Positions 1-9,279 of a stretch of DNA of 61,797 nt are shown piece after piece; position 1 is the stretch's first letter, and each line of letters begins with the position of its first letter. The notes under the pieces were generated by a model. The model ran no database searches and was not told the origin of the DNA. It saw only the letters and a program-made list of their open reading frames with translations. The stretch lies in contig NZ_LAPT01000032.1 in the NCBI RefSeq assembly GCF_003194385.1, positions 1 to 61,797 of the forward strand, given 5' to 3'. This DNA is from Pokkaliibacter plantistimulans (GTDB taxonomy: Bacteria; Pseudomonadota; Gammaproteobacteria; Pseudomonadales; Balneatricaceae). The position numbers were made by a program, and so were the translations under genes.

Positions 1-21
1 TGCTCTCTGCTCTCTGCTCTC
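1..21. repeat. short tandem repeat (TGCTCTC x3)
   Basis: Three exact copies of the 7-base unit TGCTCTC open the window. The array may continue to the left, so its true length is unknown. It lies about 130 bases upstream of the type I exporter gene and has no obvious coding role. Confidence 0.6.
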
Positions 22-89
22 AAAAATTCAGCCAGCCCTTGCTCTGTCTGTCACTTGGCAGTCACTTGTTACCAGCAACAACATTTCAA

Positions 90-117
90 TTTACAAAAAA
101 ATATCAAACTGTAAAAT
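90..117 (+). promoter_or_regulatory. candidate sigma-70 promoter of the type I secretion operon
   Basis: TTTACA (90-95) and TAAAAT (112-117) are separated by 16 bases and each matches the sigma-70 consensus at five of six positions. They end about 30 bases before the ATG of the exporter gene. The start codon at 149 has no strong Shine-Dalgarno sequence. This is a pattern match only, in an AT-rich stretch where chance matches are common. Confidence 0.35.
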
Positions 118-148
118 TTGGAAAATTTTATGTAAGCACTCCTTTACG

Positions 149-2347
149 ATGCAACAAGTGAACAGTTCCGCGCTCGACAGTGGCCTCGCCTGCCTGGTCC
201 TACTCGCCCGGTATCACCATCTTCCCGTAGACCCAGCCCAACTGAAGCATCAGTTTGCGCGGAATGATCGGCCGTTTGGCAGTAGCGACATTATTCAGGC
301 TGCCCGCTCTCTGGACCTGCGAGCCAAGGTCAGTAGCGCCCGCCTTGAACAACTCGCTCAGTTACACCTTCCTGCTATTGCCGCCATGAAAGATGGCAGC
401 TTTGTTGTGCTGGCCAGTGTGGCAGAGGGCAAGGTGCTGCAGCAGTCCCCCGCTAGTCCCTCTCCTGAAGCACTATCCACCGACGATTTTCTTGCACGCT
501 GGTCTGGTCAAATCATTCTGCTTACACGAAGAGCAGAAGTGAACAGCACCGGTGGGGCTTTCGGCTTGAGCTGGTTTGCCCAGGCATTGCTTAAATACAA
601 AAAGCACCTGGCAGATGTATTTATTGCCTCCTTTTTCATTCAGATTTTTGCTCTGATAACGCCGCTGTTCTTTCAGGTGGTCATTGATAAGGTATTGGTC
701 CACAAGGGCCTGAGCACCCTGGATGTGCTGGCTGTCGGACTGATCATCGTATCCGTCTTTGATGTCATTCTGAATGCCCTGCGTAACTATATCTTCACGC
801 ATACTACCAACCGTGTAGATGTTTCCCTTGGCGCTAAACTCTTCAATCATCTTATTCGGCTTCCTGTTGCCTATTACCTCTCACGTCAGGTAGGTAATAC
901 TGTCGCCCGCGTAAAAGAACTGGAGTCGATCCGCAACTTCATTACCGGTACAGCACTCACACTGGTCATCGATCTGTTCTTTACTCTGGTTTTCTTTGCC
1001 GTGATGTTCTACTACAGCCCTGTGCTGGCGCTGGTCGTTGTTGGCTCTATTCCCTTCTATGTTGTTCTCTCCCTGTTGATTACTCCTATACTGCGCAGCC
1101 GGCTTGATGAGAAGTTCAAGCGTGGAGCAGAGAATCAGGCCTTCCTTACGGAGTCCGTCACCAACATCGAGGCGGTCAAGAGCATGGCGCTGGAGCCACA
1201 GGTGCAGCGCCGCTGGGAGGAAAATCTGGCAGGGTATGTCGCCGCCTCTTTTAAAGCGTCCAACCTTGGAAACGTTGCCAGTCAGTTTGCGCAACTGATC
1301 AACAAGATCACCACCGTCCTTATTCTCTGGGTCGGCGCGTCACTGGTCATGAGTAATGAACTGAGTATTGGCCAGCTCATTGCCTTCAACATGATTGCAG
1401 GCAGGGTCAGCAGCCCGATCCTGAAACTGGTACAGCTGTGGCAGGATTTCCAGCAGGCACGCATTTCGGTTAACCGACTGGGCGACATCCTTAATACCCC
1501 CACAGAGCAAAGCTACAACCCCAACCGTTCGACCCCTCCAAAGATCAAAGGCCTGGTATCTTTTGAGCGGGTCAGCTTTCGCTACCAGCCCAATATTCCG
1601 CCCGTACTTAACGACGTCAGCTTTACCGCACAGCCCGGAGAAATTATAGGCATCGTCGGCCGCTCAGGTTCTGGAAAAAGCACTATTACCCGGCTTATAC
1701 AAAAGCTTTATCTGCCGGAAAGCGGCAGCGTCAAGATTGATGGCCGGGACCTTTCTCAACTGGATCCCTCCTGGTTGCGTCGTCAGGTAGGCGTCGTCTT
1801 GCAGGAGAGTCGCCTGTTCAATCTGAGCATACGGGACAATATCGCCATTGCTGATCCGTCAATGCCGATGGAACGAGTAATAGCTGCTGCTCGCCTGGCC
1901 GGTGCTGATGAATTTATCAGCCAGTTTCCGGATGGTTACGACACCAAAGTCAGCGAGCAGGGTTCGACTCTCTCTGGCGGCCAGCGTCAGCGCATTGCCA
2001 TTGCCAGAGCGCTAATCAGCAATCCTCCTGTTCTGATATTTGATGAGGCAACCAGTGCGCTGGACTATGAGAGCGAGCGCATTATCCAGGAGAATATGCA
2101 GCGCATCTGTCATGGTCGTACGGTTTTTATCATTGCCCACCGGCTCAGTACCGTGCGTCATGCCAACCGAATTCTGGTGATCGATCAGGGTAGAATCATT
2201 GAGCAAGGAGACCATCAGACGCTACTGGATCGACAGGGCTACTATGCCCGACTGCACAGCTATCAGACTCATCAGCCCACCATTCGTCAGGTAACCCCTT
2301 CCGCTCCTGCCTCCAAAGCAGAAGACAAGGAGGACCGTCATGGCTAA
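149..2347 (+). CDS. type I secretion ABC transporter, HlyB-type permease/ATPase
   Basis: Inner-membrane ABC exporter that powers type I secretion of unfolded RTX proteins from cytoplasm to outside. Residues 1-130 look like a C39-peptidase-like domain: the motif reads DSG at residues 10-12 where active C39 peptidases have DCG, so it should bind substrate without cutting. Membrane helices fill about 150-440. The ATPase follows, with Walker A GRSGSGKST near 505, signature LSGGQ near 607, Walker B LIFDEATSALD near 628 and the H-loop IAHRLST near 661. At 732 residues it has the length of HlyB rather than of the shorter PrtD-type exporters. Its 3' end overlaps the adaptor gene by 8 bases, and the substrates are presumably the three RTX proteins downstream. 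The outer-membrane TolC partner is not in the window. Confidence 0.93.
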   Translation: MQQVNSSALDSGLACLVLLARYHHLPVDPAQLKHQFARNDRPFGSSDIIQAARSLDLRAKVSSARLEQLAQLHLPAIAAMKDGSFVVLASVAEGKVLQQSPASPSPEALSTDDFLARWSGQIILLTRRAEVNSTGGAFGLSWFAQALLKYKKHLADVFIASFFIQIFALITPLFFQVVIDKVLVHKGLSTLDVLAVGLIIVSVFDVILNALRNYIFTHTTNRVDVSLGAKLFNHLIRLPVAYYLSRQVGNTVARVKELESIRNFITGTALTLVIDLFFTLVFFAVMFYYSPVLALVVVGSIPFYVVLSLLITPILRSRLDEKFKRGAENQAFLTESVTNIEAVKSMALEPQVQRRWEENLAGYVAASFKASNLGNVASQFAQLINKITTVLILWVGASLVMSNELSIGQLIAFNMIAGRVSSPILKLVQLWQDFQQARISVNRLGDILNTPTEQSYNPNRSTPPKIKGLVSFERVSFRYQPNIPPVLNDVSFTAQPGEIIGIVGRSGSGKSTITRLIQKLYLPESGSVKIDGRDLSQLDPSWLRRQVGVVLQESRLFNLSIRDNIAIADPSMPMERVIAAARLAGADEFISQFPDGYDTKVSEQGSTLSGGQRQRIAIARALISNPPVLIFDEATSALDYESERIIQENMQRICHGRTVFIIAHRLSTVRHANRILVIDQGRIIEQGDHQTLLDRQGYYARLHSYQTHQPTIRQVTPSAPASKAEDKEDRHG

Positions 2348-3701
2348 TAACGCTGTCACTCAACCCTTGCGCCAGCAGGACATCTACAGCTTTCTGCCTG
2401 CCGCCATTGAACTTGAGCAAACTCCGCCGGTACCACTGACGCGCACGTTCCTCTGGACTATTCTGGCACTCTTTATCATCACGATTGCGTGGGCTTGTGT
2501 GGGCCAGGTCGACATCATCGCTTCTGCTCAGGGCAAAGTCATCCCCAGCGCTCGGGTGAAACAGATACAGGCACTGGAGAGCGCCAAGGTCAGCAATATT
2601 CTGGTCGCTGATGGCAGCAGGGTGCATCAGGGAGAGGTGCTGATCCAGCTTGAGGATACCGCGGCAGCCAGCGACGCGGCACGATACGCTGCACAGTTGC
2701 AGAATGCCGAGGCACAACTTTGGCGGCTCACTGCCTATACGCATTGGCTTGAACAGGGACGCACCGCTCCTGTAACGACATTTTTATTGCCAGCCTCCCC
2801 TGCTAACGCTGATCAGCGACAGCAATACCTGCAGCTGCAACAGCAGGCTGACGAACTGCTGGCCAATATCAGCAAGGGCGAGCAGGAGCGGCTACGACTG
2901 CAGGCACAGCAACGGGTCGCTGAAGCAGAAATGCTTAAAAATCAGCGCTTGCAGGGGGTTATCGGCGAGCGTGTAACTGCCCTGAAAACACTGCAAAACA
3001 AACAACTGGGCTCCAGGGCTCAATATCTGGAGCTGATGCAGGACCTGATCGAGGTGGAAGAGAATGTGCGTGTACAGCAGGCCACGCGAGACCAGTTGTC
3101 GGCAGCCATTAGCGCCAATCAGGCCACCAGTGATGCACTGGTCCATGAGAGTTACAAGACGGCCCTCAATGATCTGCAACAGCAGGTCACGCAGCGCGAT
3201 TCTTTGCTACAGGAAAAGCGTAAAGCCGAACAGCGTCTTAGCCAGTTCACCCTCACCTCTCCTATCGATGGCTCAGTGCAAGATCTTGCTATCCACACCA
3301 TTGGCGGTGTCGTCACCCCCGCTCAGGTGCTGATGCAAATCGTCCCCGATGAGGGGCCTATTGAAGTTGAAGCCTGGGTAGAGAACCAAGATATCGGCTT
3401 TGTCCACTCAGGCCAGCATGTCGAGCTGAAGGTTAACGCGTTCAACTTCACCAAGTATGGCGTTTTAACCGGCAAAGTCGCTGCGCTTTCTGAAGATGCC
3501 ACTCAGGACAGGCAGGATAAGCAGCGTTACAGAGCACTGATTACGCTGGATCGCGACACCATGGATATTGACGGCAAGCCGGTACGCTTGTCACCTGGAA
3601 TGGCCGTCAGTGCAGAAATAGAAACCGGCAAGCGACGAGTAATTGAGTTTTTCCTTTCTCCATTACTTCGTTATAAAGACGAAAGCCTAAAGGAACGCTA
3701 G
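2340..3701 (+). CDS. HlyD-family type I secretion membrane fusion protein
   Basis: Periplasmic adaptor that links the inner-membrane ABC exporter to a TolC-like channel. One N-terminal membrane helix lies at about residues 36-56. The chain then follows the usual HlyD layout: half of a lipoyl-like domain, a Gln-rich coiled-coil hairpin (about 100-300), the second lipoyl half and a beta-barrel domain. The final part (MAVSAEIETGKRRVIEFFLS) is typical of HlyD proteins. An AAGGAGG Shine-Dalgarno precedes the ATG, which lies inside the end of the exporter gene, so translation is probably coupled. The 453-residue length is normal. Only 39 bases separate it from the first RTX gene, with no clear terminator, so that gene is probably in the same operon. 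Confidence 0.93.
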   Translation: MANNAVTQPLRQQDIYSFLPAAIELEQTPPVPLTRTFLWTILALFIITIAWACVGQVDIIASAQGKVIPSARVKQIQALESAKVSNILVADGSRVHQGEVLIQLEDTAAASDAARYAAQLQNAEAQLWRLTAYTHWLEQGRTAPVTTFLLPASPANADQRQQYLQLQQQADELLANISKGEQERLRLQAQQRVAEAEMLKNQRLQGVIGERVTALKTLQNKQLGSRAQYLELMQDLIEVEENVRVQQATRDQLSAAISANQATSDALVHESYKTALNDLQQQVTQRDSLLQEKRKAEQRLSQFTLTSPIDGSVQDLAIHTIGGVVTPAQVLMQIVPDEGPIEVEAWVENQDIGFVHSGQHVELKVNAFNFTKYGVLTGKVAALSEDATQDRQDKQRYRALITLDRDTMDIDGKPVRLSPGMAVSAEIETGKRRVIEFFLSPLLRYKDESLKER

Positions 3702-3740
3702 GAAAGCATTAGGCTATTAACACACCACCAGGAAAGAAGC

Positions 3741-6086
3741 ATGCTCAATAACACAATTTCCTCCATAGATACCAGCAGCTCTGAGGGAGTAATAAAGGAT
3801 TTACTTGGTGATAATACTTTTAAGTGGGGCTCAGTATTAGGGCAAGGAGCCGATTTAATTATCAACAGGCCTTATGCGATAGCTTACACTGGCTATTATG
3901 CTACTGGAACAGAAAGAAGCACTCACAGCGACGTCAATATATCAGCTGCAAGCGCATTTGAATCTGCTGCAGAGGCGTGGGCTGCGGTAGCAGACGTTAC
4001 ATTTACTCTCTCAAGCAACCGTTTCTCATTATCTGATATCAACCTTGCTGGCAGCTCCTATGCAACACAGCGCCCCGTTGACAGTACAGACCACACCAGC
4101 AATCCATTTTGGAGTCTGATTTATGGCACCCACGTAGATATCTGGGCAAACAATAATCTCGCTTCAGGTATCGCATACAATCAGGGAGATGATGGATACT
4201 TTCATCTAATTCAGCAATTAGGCTTTTCACTCGGTCTAGATAATATAGGCAATCAATATGACAGCACGCTAACTGTGATGTCTAACAATGATGCACATAA
4301 CATGATTGTTGATAATATTTTTACAGGTACGTACCACTTCGTTACCCCATCTACACCCATGATTTATGACATAGCTGCAATCCAATATTTGTATGGTGCC
4401 AATACGCGTTATCACACAGGAGACGATACCTATACGTTCGATCCCAACACGCCTTTTATGAAGACTATTTGGGATGCGGGTGGCAACGATACAATTTCCA
4501 TTAGCAATTTCACAACTGACTCAACTATTAACCTCAATCAGGGAGAGTTGAGCTCTATTGGGTATGACATACCTTCTCACTTTGGTGTCAAGGATGCGGC
4601 ACTCTATGATGGTACCAATAATCTTGGCATCGCCTTCAATGTAGATGTCGAAAATGCCATCGGTGGCAGTGGCAATGATCGTCTGATCGGCAATGCCTTG
4701 CGCAATGTCCTCACCGGCAACGCAGGAGACGATACCCTGCTCGGCAATGAGGGCAACGATGTGCTGATCGGTGGTGCAGGCAATGACCGCCTGGTTGGCG
4801 GCGTGGGCGACGATACCCTGCAGGGCGATGACGGGAACGACTCCCTGTACGGCGAAGCGGGTAATGACCGCCTGGTCGGCGGCTTAGGCAATGACTTGCT
4901 TAACGGCGGAGACGGCAACGATACCCTCTTTGGTCAGGAAGGGAACGATATTCTGGTTGGCGGTCAGGGTAACGATCTGCTCAACGGCGGCGAGGGGGAT
5001 GACACCCTGCGTGGAGAAGACGGCAATGACACCCTGGTGGGCGGCAATGGCAATGATCGTCTGATTGGCGGTGCAGGCAATGACCAGCTTCAGGGCATGG
5101 ATGGCAATGATTTCCTTTATGGTCAGGACGGCAATGATCGCCTGATCGGTGGAGCGGGTAACGACGTACTCAACGGTGAAAACGGAGAGGATGCACTTTA
5201 TGGTCAGGAAGGCAACGATCGCCTGATTGGCGGAGACGGCAACGACTTCCTCAACGGCGGTGAAGGCGATGACAACCTGTATGGCGATAACGGTGTAGAC
5301 CGCCTGATTGGTGGGCTGGGCAACGATCTGCTCAATGGCGGTGCCGGTGACGACAACCTCTACGGTCAGGAAGGCGCTGATACGCTGGTCGGGGGTGCTG
5401 GTAATGATCTGCTTAATGGCGGTGACGGCAACGATACCCTCTATGGTCAGGAAGGGGCTGACACGCTGGTCGGTGGCGCGGGCAATGACCGCCTGATCGG
5501 TGGTGCCGACAACGACACCCTGTATGGTGAAACGGGGAATGATCAGCTGTTCGGTCAGGAAGGCAATGACCGCCTGATCGGCGGTGACGGTAACGATGTA
5601 CTGAACGGGGGTGATGGCATCGATCAGCTGTTCGGTCAGAATGGCGATGATCGCCTGATGGGCGGTGCGGGCAATGATCATCTGGTGGGTGGCGAAGGTA
5701 ACGATACCTACGTATTCGGCCGTGGCGATGGACAGGACACGATTAACAACTTCGATGCTTCCGACGCCACAGATACGCTGCTGTTCGGCAATGATATTGC
5801 TAGCGACCAGTTGTGGTTCTCTCGCCAGGGAGACAATCTGCTGGTGTCGATCATCGGCACCTCAGACAGCTCTACCCTGCAGAACTGGTATCAGGACAGT
5901 CAGGCTCAGATCGATCAGTTCCAGACAGCCTCTGGTGACATCCTGCTGTCTTCTCAGATCGACAATCTGGTCAATGCCATGGCGGCCTTCAATCCGCCTG
6001 CCACCGGGGAAGTGACGCTGAACAACACTGACTACGCAGGCTTGGATACGGTGATTGCGGCAAACTGGAGCAGCGCTGCGGCGTAA
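3741..6086 (+). CDS. RTX serralysin-like protein with a dead catalytic domain
   Basis: A 781-residue homologue of the two serralysin genes that follow. It has no N-terminal signal peptide and carries RTX repeats, as expected for a type I substrate. The M10-like head (1-185) has lost the zinc site: where its neighbours read HEIGHALGLDH it reads QQLGFSLGLDN (about 156-168), so all three His ligands and the catalytic Glu are gone. The Met-turn VMSY has become VMSN, losing the Tyr. About 39 GGxGxDxLx-type nonapeptides follow (about 306-650), then an RTX C-terminal region. From base 4296 on the gene is almost identical to the second gene, while upstream it is strongly divergent. The frame is intact and a GGAAAG ribosome site precedes the ATG. 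Proteolytic activity looks impossible. A scaffold, adhesin, decoy or inhibitor role is open. Confidence 0.85.
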   Translation: MLNNTISSIDTSSSEGVIKDLLGDNTFKWGSVLGQGADLIINRPYAIAYTGYYATGTERSTHSDVNISAASAFESAAEAWAAVADVTFTLSSNRFSLSDINLAGSSYATQRPVDSTDHTSNPFWSLIYGTHVDIWANNNLASGIAYNQGDDGYFHLIQQLGFSLGLDNIGNQYDSTLTVMSNNDAHNMIVDNIFTGTYHFVTPSTPMIYDIAAIQYLYGANTRYHTGDDTYTFDPNTPFMKTIWDAGGNDTISISNFTTDSTINLNQGELSSIGYDIPSHFGVKDAALYDGTNNLGIAFNVDVENAIGGSGNDRLIGNALRNVLTGNAGDDTLLGNEGNDVLIGGAGNDRLVGGVGDDTLQGDDGNDSLYGEAGNDRLVGGLGNDLLNGGDGNDTLFGQEGNDILVGGQGNDLLNGGEGDDTLRGEDGNDTLVGGNGNDRLIGGAGNDQLQGMDGNDFLYGQDGNDRLIGGAGNDVLNGENGEDALYGQEGNDRLIGGDGNDFLNGGEGDDNLYGDNGVDRLIGGLGNDLLNGGAGDDNLYGQEGADTLVGGAGNDLLNGGDGNDTLYGQEGADTLVGGAGNDRLIGGADNDTLYGETGNDQLFGQEGNDRLIGGDGNDVLNGGDGIDQLFGQNGDDRLMGGAGNDHLVGGEGNDTYVFGRGDGQDTINNFDASDATDTLLFGNDIASDQLWFSRQGDNLLVSIIGTSDSSTLQNWYQDSQAQIDQFQTASGDILLSSQIDNLVNAMAAFNPPATGEVTLNNTDYAGLDTVIAANWSSAAA

Positions 6087-6103
6087 CATCACTGCCAGAT
6101 AAT

Positions 6104-6130
6104 AAACGGCACCTTGGTGCCGTTTATTTA
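6104..6130 (+). terminator. rho-independent terminator of the first RTX gene
   Basis: The stem AAACGGCAC / GTGCCGTTT with loop CTTG is followed by a T-rich tail, 18 bases after the stop codon. Nearly the same hairpin follows each of the three RTX genes. Confidence 0.8.
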
Positions 6131-6189
6131 GAAAAGCATATATTTGAGAGATTGATGTGGATGCCGTGAAAGCCCAGAGAAACGACAAA

Positions 6190-6405
6190 GCTCATCGGCA
6201 CCTCTGATAGTTAAGACTTCTGAACAGGAATAAGGACAGTCAGGCACAGTTGGCTCAACTCAATGTAGCCACATGGTGCACTGCAATCCTCCCAAATCGA
6301 TAACCTGAGCAAACTATGGCAGCGTTTAAGCCGTCAGCCACAAGAGAATTGGCCCGGCGTAGCACTGGCTACGCCGGTTTAGAAACGGTAATGCCGTGAG
6401 CAGGA
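6190..6405 (+). pseudogene. decayed 3' end of an RTX/serralysin gene (relic A)
   Basis: This spacer aligns by eye with the last 220 bases or so of the RTX genes. Recognisable pieces in order include CTCATCGGCACCTCTGATAG, GGACAGTCAGGC, AAATCGATAACCTG and GGTTTAGAAACGGTAATGCC, matching the coding segments for IIGTSDSS, DSQAQ, QIDNLV and AGLDTVIA. Stops and indels break every frame. It ends about 75 bases before the next RTX gene, so that gene's promoter must lie in or just after the relic. A related relic precedes the third RTX gene. Confidence 0.75.
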
Positions 6406-6463
6406 TCAATACCACTGCCTGATCACTCACTCTTTAAGTGTTTTGCTGTAGTACCGTAAATAT

Positions 6464-6478
6464 GTTCGAGAGGGGACT
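6464..6478 (+). promoter_or_regulatory. ribosome site in a leader shared by the second and third RTX genes
   Basis: GAGAGGGGACT sits directly before the ATG. The preceding 60 bases are almost identical upstream of the third RTX gene (about 9220-9279), so the two genes share promoter and leader and are probably regulated together. I could not place -35 and -10 boxes with confidence. Confidence 0.55.
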
Positions 6479-8902
6479 ATGACCACCGCTAATAATTCAA
6501 CTGGAACCAACACCTACTCATCCGTCGACGATCAAGGTACCCCTGCATACATAGACTCGCTTATTGCTCAGGATGCATCTAAATGGGGTGGACCTCAGGG
6601 TACAGGTGCAACAATAACCTATAGTACTCCTGCTAATATAGCCTCATATGACTTTTGGGATTATCTCTATACTAAAGATAATCTACGCTCAACAATGACA
6701 CCTGTTAGCAGCATTGTAGCAGCAGCCTTTACATCAGCTTTAGAAACATGGTCAGATGTAGCAAACATTACCTTCAGAAGAGTTTCAGAATCTATATTAA
6801 ACCATGGCGATATACGTATAGCTAATAGTCGAAGCTTTGAGAAGTCAGATGACGAGGTTACATTAGCAGGTACTTATAACCCTGGCTATTCTTCAATATC
6901 GGGTGATATATGGCTAAATAGCACTCTTGATATGTGGAGTGCCAATGATTTAGAGAATAATCACGAAGGCTTCAGCACTATAGTTCATGAAATTGGCCAT
7001 GCCCTTGGTCTTGATCATCCTGAAGGGGACGGCTGGAATCCAGGCTATAACCGCAGTGCTACTGTCATGTCCTACAATAATGTACATAACATGATTGTTG
7101 ATAATATTTTTACAGGTACGTACCACTTCGTTACCCCATCTACACCCATGATTTATGACATAGCTGCAATCCAATATTTGTATGGTGCCAATACGCGTTA
7201 TCACGCAGGAGACGATATCTATACTTTCGATCCCAACACGCCTTTTATGAAGACTATTTGGGATGCGGGTGGCAACGATACAATTTCCATTAGCAATTTC
7301 ACAACTGACTCAACTATTAACCTCAATCAGGGAGAGTTGAGCTCTATTGGGTATGACATACCTTCTCACTTTGGTGTCAAGGATGCGGCACTCTATGATG
7401 GTACCAATAATCTTGGCATCGCCTTCAATGTAGATATCGAAAATGCCATCGGTGGCAGCGGCAATGATCGTCTGATCGGTAATGCCCTGCGCAATGTCCT
7501 CACCGGCAACGCTGGGGACGATACCCTGCTCGGCAATGAGGGCAACGATGTGCTGATCGGTGGTGCAGGCAATGACCGCCTGGTTGGTGGCGTGGGCGAC
7601 GATACCCTGCAGGGCGATGACGGGAACGACTCCCTGTACGGCGAAGCGGGTAATGACCGCCTGGTCGGCGGCTTAGGCAATGACTTGCTTAACGGCGGAG
7701 ACGGCAACGATACCCTCTTTGGTCAGGAAGGGAACGATATTCTGGTTGGCGGTCAGGGTAACGATCTGCTCAACGGCGGCGAGGGAGATGACACCCTGCG
7801 TGGAGAAGACGGCAATGACACCCTGGTCGGCGGCAATGGCAATGATCGTCTGATTGGCGGTGCAGGCAATGACCAGCTTCAGGGCATGGATGGCAATGAC
7901 TTCCTCTATGGTCAGGACGGCAATGATCGCCTGATCGGCGGAGCGGGTAATGACGTACTCAACGGTGAAAACGGAGAGGATGCACTTTATGGTCAGGAAG
8001 GCAACGATCGCCTGATTGGCGGAGACGGCAACGACTTCCTCAACGGCGGTGAAGGCGATGACAACCTGTATGGCGACAAGGGTGCGGACCGCCTGATTGG
8101 TGGGCTGGGCAACGATCTGCTCAATGGCGGTGACGGTGATGACAACCTCTACGGTCAGGAAGGCGCTGATACGCTGGTCGGGGGTGCTGGTAATGATCTG
8201 CTTAATGGCGGTGACGGCAACGATACCCTCTATGGCCAGGAAGGGGCTGACACGCTGGTCGGTGGCGCGGGCAATGACCGCCTGATCGGTGGTGCCGACA
8301 ACGACACCCTGTATGGTGAAACGGGAAATGACCAGCTGTTCGGTCAGGAGGGAAATGACCAGCTGTTCGGTCAGGAGGGCAATGACCGCCTGATCGGCGG
8401 GGACGGTAACGATGTACTGAACGGGGGTGATGGCATCGATCAGCTGTTCGGTCAGAATGGCGATGACCGCCTGATGGGCGGTGCGGGCAATGATCATCTG
8501 GTGGGTGGCGAAGGTAACGATACCTACGTATTCGGCCGTGGCGATGGACAGGACACGATTAACAACTTCGATGCTTCCGACGCTACAGATACGCTGCTGT
8601 TCGGTAATGATATTGCCAGTGACCAGTTGTGGTTCTCTCGCCAGGGAGACAATCTGCTGGTCTCGATCATCGGCACCTCAGACAGCTCTACCCTGCTGAA
8701 CTGGTATCAGGATAGTCAGGCTCAGATCGATCAGTTCCAGACAGCCTCTGGTGACATCCTGCTGTCTTCTCAGATCGACAATCTGGTCAATGCCATGGCG
8801 GCCTTCAATCCACCTGCGACCGGGGACGTGACACTGAACAATGCCGACTATGCAGGCTTGGATACGGTGATTGCGGCAAACTGGAGCAGCGCTGCGGCGT
8901 AA
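6479..8902 (+). CDS. serralysin-family zinc metalloprotease with long RTX tail
   Basis: Predicted secreted protease of the M10B (serralysin) family, 807 residues. HEIGHALGLDH at about 170-180 supplies the three zinc His ligands and the catalytic Glu, and VMSY downstream is the Met-turn with the Tyr ligand. There is no signal peptide. The first residues (MTTANNSTGTNTYSSVD) resemble a serralysin propeptide and are shared with the third gene. About 40 RTX nonapeptides run from 325 to about 690, far more than classical serralysins such as PrtA or AprA carry, and bind calcium outside the cell. The C-terminal part should hold the type I secretion signal. Relative to its neighbours it has one extra repeat, a second GQEGNDQLF-type unit. 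The exporter genes upstream are the likely secretion machine. Confidence 0.92.
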   Translation: MTTANNSTGTNTYSSVDDQGTPAYIDSLIAQDASKWGGPQGTGATITYSTPANIASYDFWDYLYTKDNLRSTMTPVSSIVAAAFTSALETWSDVANITFRRVSESILNHGDIRIANSRSFEKSDDEVTLAGTYNPGYSSISGDIWLNSTLDMWSANDLENNHEGFSTIVHEIGHALGLDHPEGDGWNPGYNRSATVMSYNNVHNMIVDNIFTGTYHFVTPSTPMIYDIAAIQYLYGANTRYHAGDDIYTFDPNTPFMKTIWDAGGNDTISISNFTTDSTINLNQGELSSIGYDIPSHFGVKDAALYDGTNNLGIAFNVDIENAIGGSGNDRLIGNALRNVLTGNAGDDTLLGNEGNDVLIGGAGNDRLVGGVGDDTLQGDDGNDSLYGEAGNDRLVGGLGNDLLNGGDGNDTLFGQEGNDILVGGQGNDLLNGGEGDDTLRGEDGNDTLVGGNGNDRLIGGAGNDQLQGMDGNDFLYGQDGNDRLIGGAGNDVLNGENGEDALYGQEGNDRLIGGDGNDFLNGGEGDDNLYGDKGADRLIGGLGNDLLNGGDGDDNLYGQEGADTLVGGAGNDLLNGGDGNDTLYGQEGADTLVGGAGNDRLIGGADNDTLYGETGNDQLFGQEGNDQLFGQEGNDRLIGGDGNDVLNGGDGIDQLFGQNGDDRLMGGAGNDHLVGGEGNDTYVFGRGDGQDTINNFDASDATDTLLFGNDIASDQLWFSRQGDNLLVSIIGTSDSSTLLNWYQDSQAQIDQFQTASGDILLSSQIDNLVNAMAAFNPPATGDVTLNNADYAGLDTVIAANWSSAAA

Positions 8903-8919
8903 CATTGCCTAGATAAATG

Positions 8920-8945
8920 AACGGCACCTTGGTGCCGTTTATTTA
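8920..8945 (+). terminator. rho-independent terminator of the second RTX gene
   Basis: Stem AACGGCAC / GTGCCGTT with loop CTTG, followed by TATTTAT. It is the same hairpin as after the first RTX gene. Confidence 0.8.
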
Positions 8946-9002
8946 TACGAACATCTCCTTAAGAGACTGATGGGGAAGCTATGACAGCTCAGGTAAATTC
9001 CA

Positions 9003-9206
9003 AGATCATTGGCGCCTCTGATAGTTCATGTCTCTAAACAGGCATAGGTGGTTCAGCTCAAGGCCGCCACAGATGATGTACTGTAATTCTCCAAAATCGA
9101 TAACCTGTTCAACGCTATGGTGGCGTTTAATTCACCAACAACAGGAGAGCTGACTCGACATAGTGCTGACTAGGCCGGTTTAGAAACGGTGATTGCCGTG
9201 AGCCGG
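9003..9206 (+). pseudogene. decayed 3' end of an RTX/serralysin gene (relic B)
   Basis: Second copy of the relic in the spacer before the third RTX gene. Matching blocks include GATCATTGGCGCCTCTGATAG, AAAATCGATAACCTGTTCAA, TATGGTGGCGTTTAATTC and GGTTTAGAAACGGTGATTGC, equal to the coding stretch IIGTSDS...QIDNLVNAM..AAFN...GLDTVIA. It resembles relic A and carries its own differences. It therefore seems to have been duplicated together with the promoter and leader that follow it. Confidence 0.75.
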
Positions 9207-9279
9207 AACAGCATACTGCCTGATGACTCACTCTTTAAGTGTTTTGCTGTAGTACCGTAAGTATGTTCGAGAGGGGACT

